Notes under the pieces: model-generated
The model's database searches: none
What the model saw: the letters and a program-made list of their open reading frames with translations, nothing else
Told to the model about the DNA's origin: nothing
Position numbers and translations under genes: made by a program
In this document: positions 63,516 through 64,000 of the stretch, in pieces
How the letters are laid out: every line of letters begins with the position of its first letter
Numbering within the stretch: the stretch's first letter is position 1
Source: Chlorocebus sabaeus
Taxonomy: Eukaryota; Chordata; Mammalia; Primates; Cercopithecidae
Reading direction: 5' to 3'
NCBI RefSeq assembly: GCF_047675955.1
Contig: NC_132911.1
Location: 70,465,133 to 70,529,132, forward strand
Length of the DNA stretch: 64,000 bases

Positions 63516-63937
63516 TATAGGTTTTTCAGGAATATGTTTCATTAGGAAATTTCCTACATTGTTCTTAGGCATATAAATCTCCAACTATACTTCATTCTTT
63601 TATTTACAATTGTTATATTCTATGAAGTTGCCACAAACACTGAATTAACCAATATTAAACCACTGCTGTTAGGGGAAACACAGGGTTAGATTTCTCAGAG
63701 GCTCTAATCACATTTTCATCAATCAATCAACTTATACCCTTGTTTTATGTGATTTTCTGTTTAAAGACACTTATTTAATATATATTCTTGATTTCTAAAC
63801 CTTGAACTCATGTCCAACAGCAGTAAAACTCATTCATGAATGAAGCTTAACTAATAAGACCTTTATTTTCTTCAAAGACACCTCACAGTTTCTTGCACTT
63901 AGAAACTCTAGACTGCACTTCAGCACTATACTTGAGG
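63516..63937. other. Unassigned sequence
   Basis: Nothing recognised. (AATC)-like 'catcaatcaatcaact' at 63717. Confidence 0.5.
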
Positions 63938-64000
63938 GCCATTTTTTTAATTATTATTATACTTTAAGTTCTGGGGTACATATGCAGAATGTGCAGTTTC
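63938..64000 (-). mobile_element. L1PA 3' end, antisense, cut by the window edge
   Basis: 'ttttttaattattattatac' and 'tttaagttctggggtacatatgca' are the complement of an L1PA 3' UTR end with its tail at 63938. The body lies outside the window. Confidence 0.9.

Overview
This is nuclear DNA from an Old World monkey (macaque, baboon or vervet type), from an intergenic or deep intronic stretch. The primate assignment comes from many Alu elements, primate L1PA copies and old mammalian MIR, L2, MLT1, MLT2 and Tigger relics. The Old World monkey assignment rests mainly on one young AluY (3750-4053) that carries the base combination I know from cercopithecoid AluYR copies. It is supported by a nearly full-length L1PA element (57051-63239) whose 5' UTR resembles the monkey L1 lineage. 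I see no rRNA, tRNA, CRISPR array, bacterial-type operon or convincing protein-coding gene. Nearly all the open frames are chance frames or lie in L1 and Alu copies.

Layout. 1-4412: one old L1, split by an AluJ, a 200-bp segment I cannot identify, an Alu monomer and the young AluY. 4.4-11 kb: mostly unique sequence with L2, two MIRs (one split by an ERV LTR, one by a 5'-truncated L1) and an MLT2 LTR. 11-20 kb: GC-richer, with L2/MIR pieces and three antisense MLT1-type solo LTRs at 16-18.3 kb. 20-30 kb: an L1M 3' end broken by an Alu and a microsatellite, a head-to-head L1 fragment, a 73-bp inverted-repeat element (26431-27036) and a few exon-like motifs. 30-35 kb: one old antisense L1 of about 4.95 kb with a decayed target-site duplication. 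35-51 kb: a strong hairpin (35267-35378), MLT1, THE1/MST and MLT2 LTRs, MER5, MIR and L2 copies, and a complete non-autonomous Tigger with TA target sites (49088-49439). 51.4-54.9 kb: a stack of same-strand L1 3' ends with three Alu copies. 55320-55409: a perfect 37-bp-arm palindrome. 55.6-63.5 kb: an old L1M split by the L1PA element. The window ends inside the 3' end of another, antisense L1PA.

The only coding-scale structure is the L1PA copy at 57051-63239. It has a complete 5' UTR, ORF1 and ORF2, a 3' UTR and an exact target-site duplication. ORF1 has one nonsense codon and one frameshift. ORF2 keeps an intact endonuclease region but has two offsetting indels just before the reverse transcriptase, which put stop codons between them. 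It is therefore probably unable to move by itself.

I found no convincing undescribed biological system. The observations I would check first are the 37-bp perfect palindrome, the 19-bp perfect (about 40-bp imperfect) hairpin at 35.3 kb, the 26.4-27.0 kb inverted-repeat element with the adjacent open frame, and the unidentified insert at 1271-1470. Repeat family names come from memory of consensus sequences, not from a search; boundaries of old repeats are approximate.
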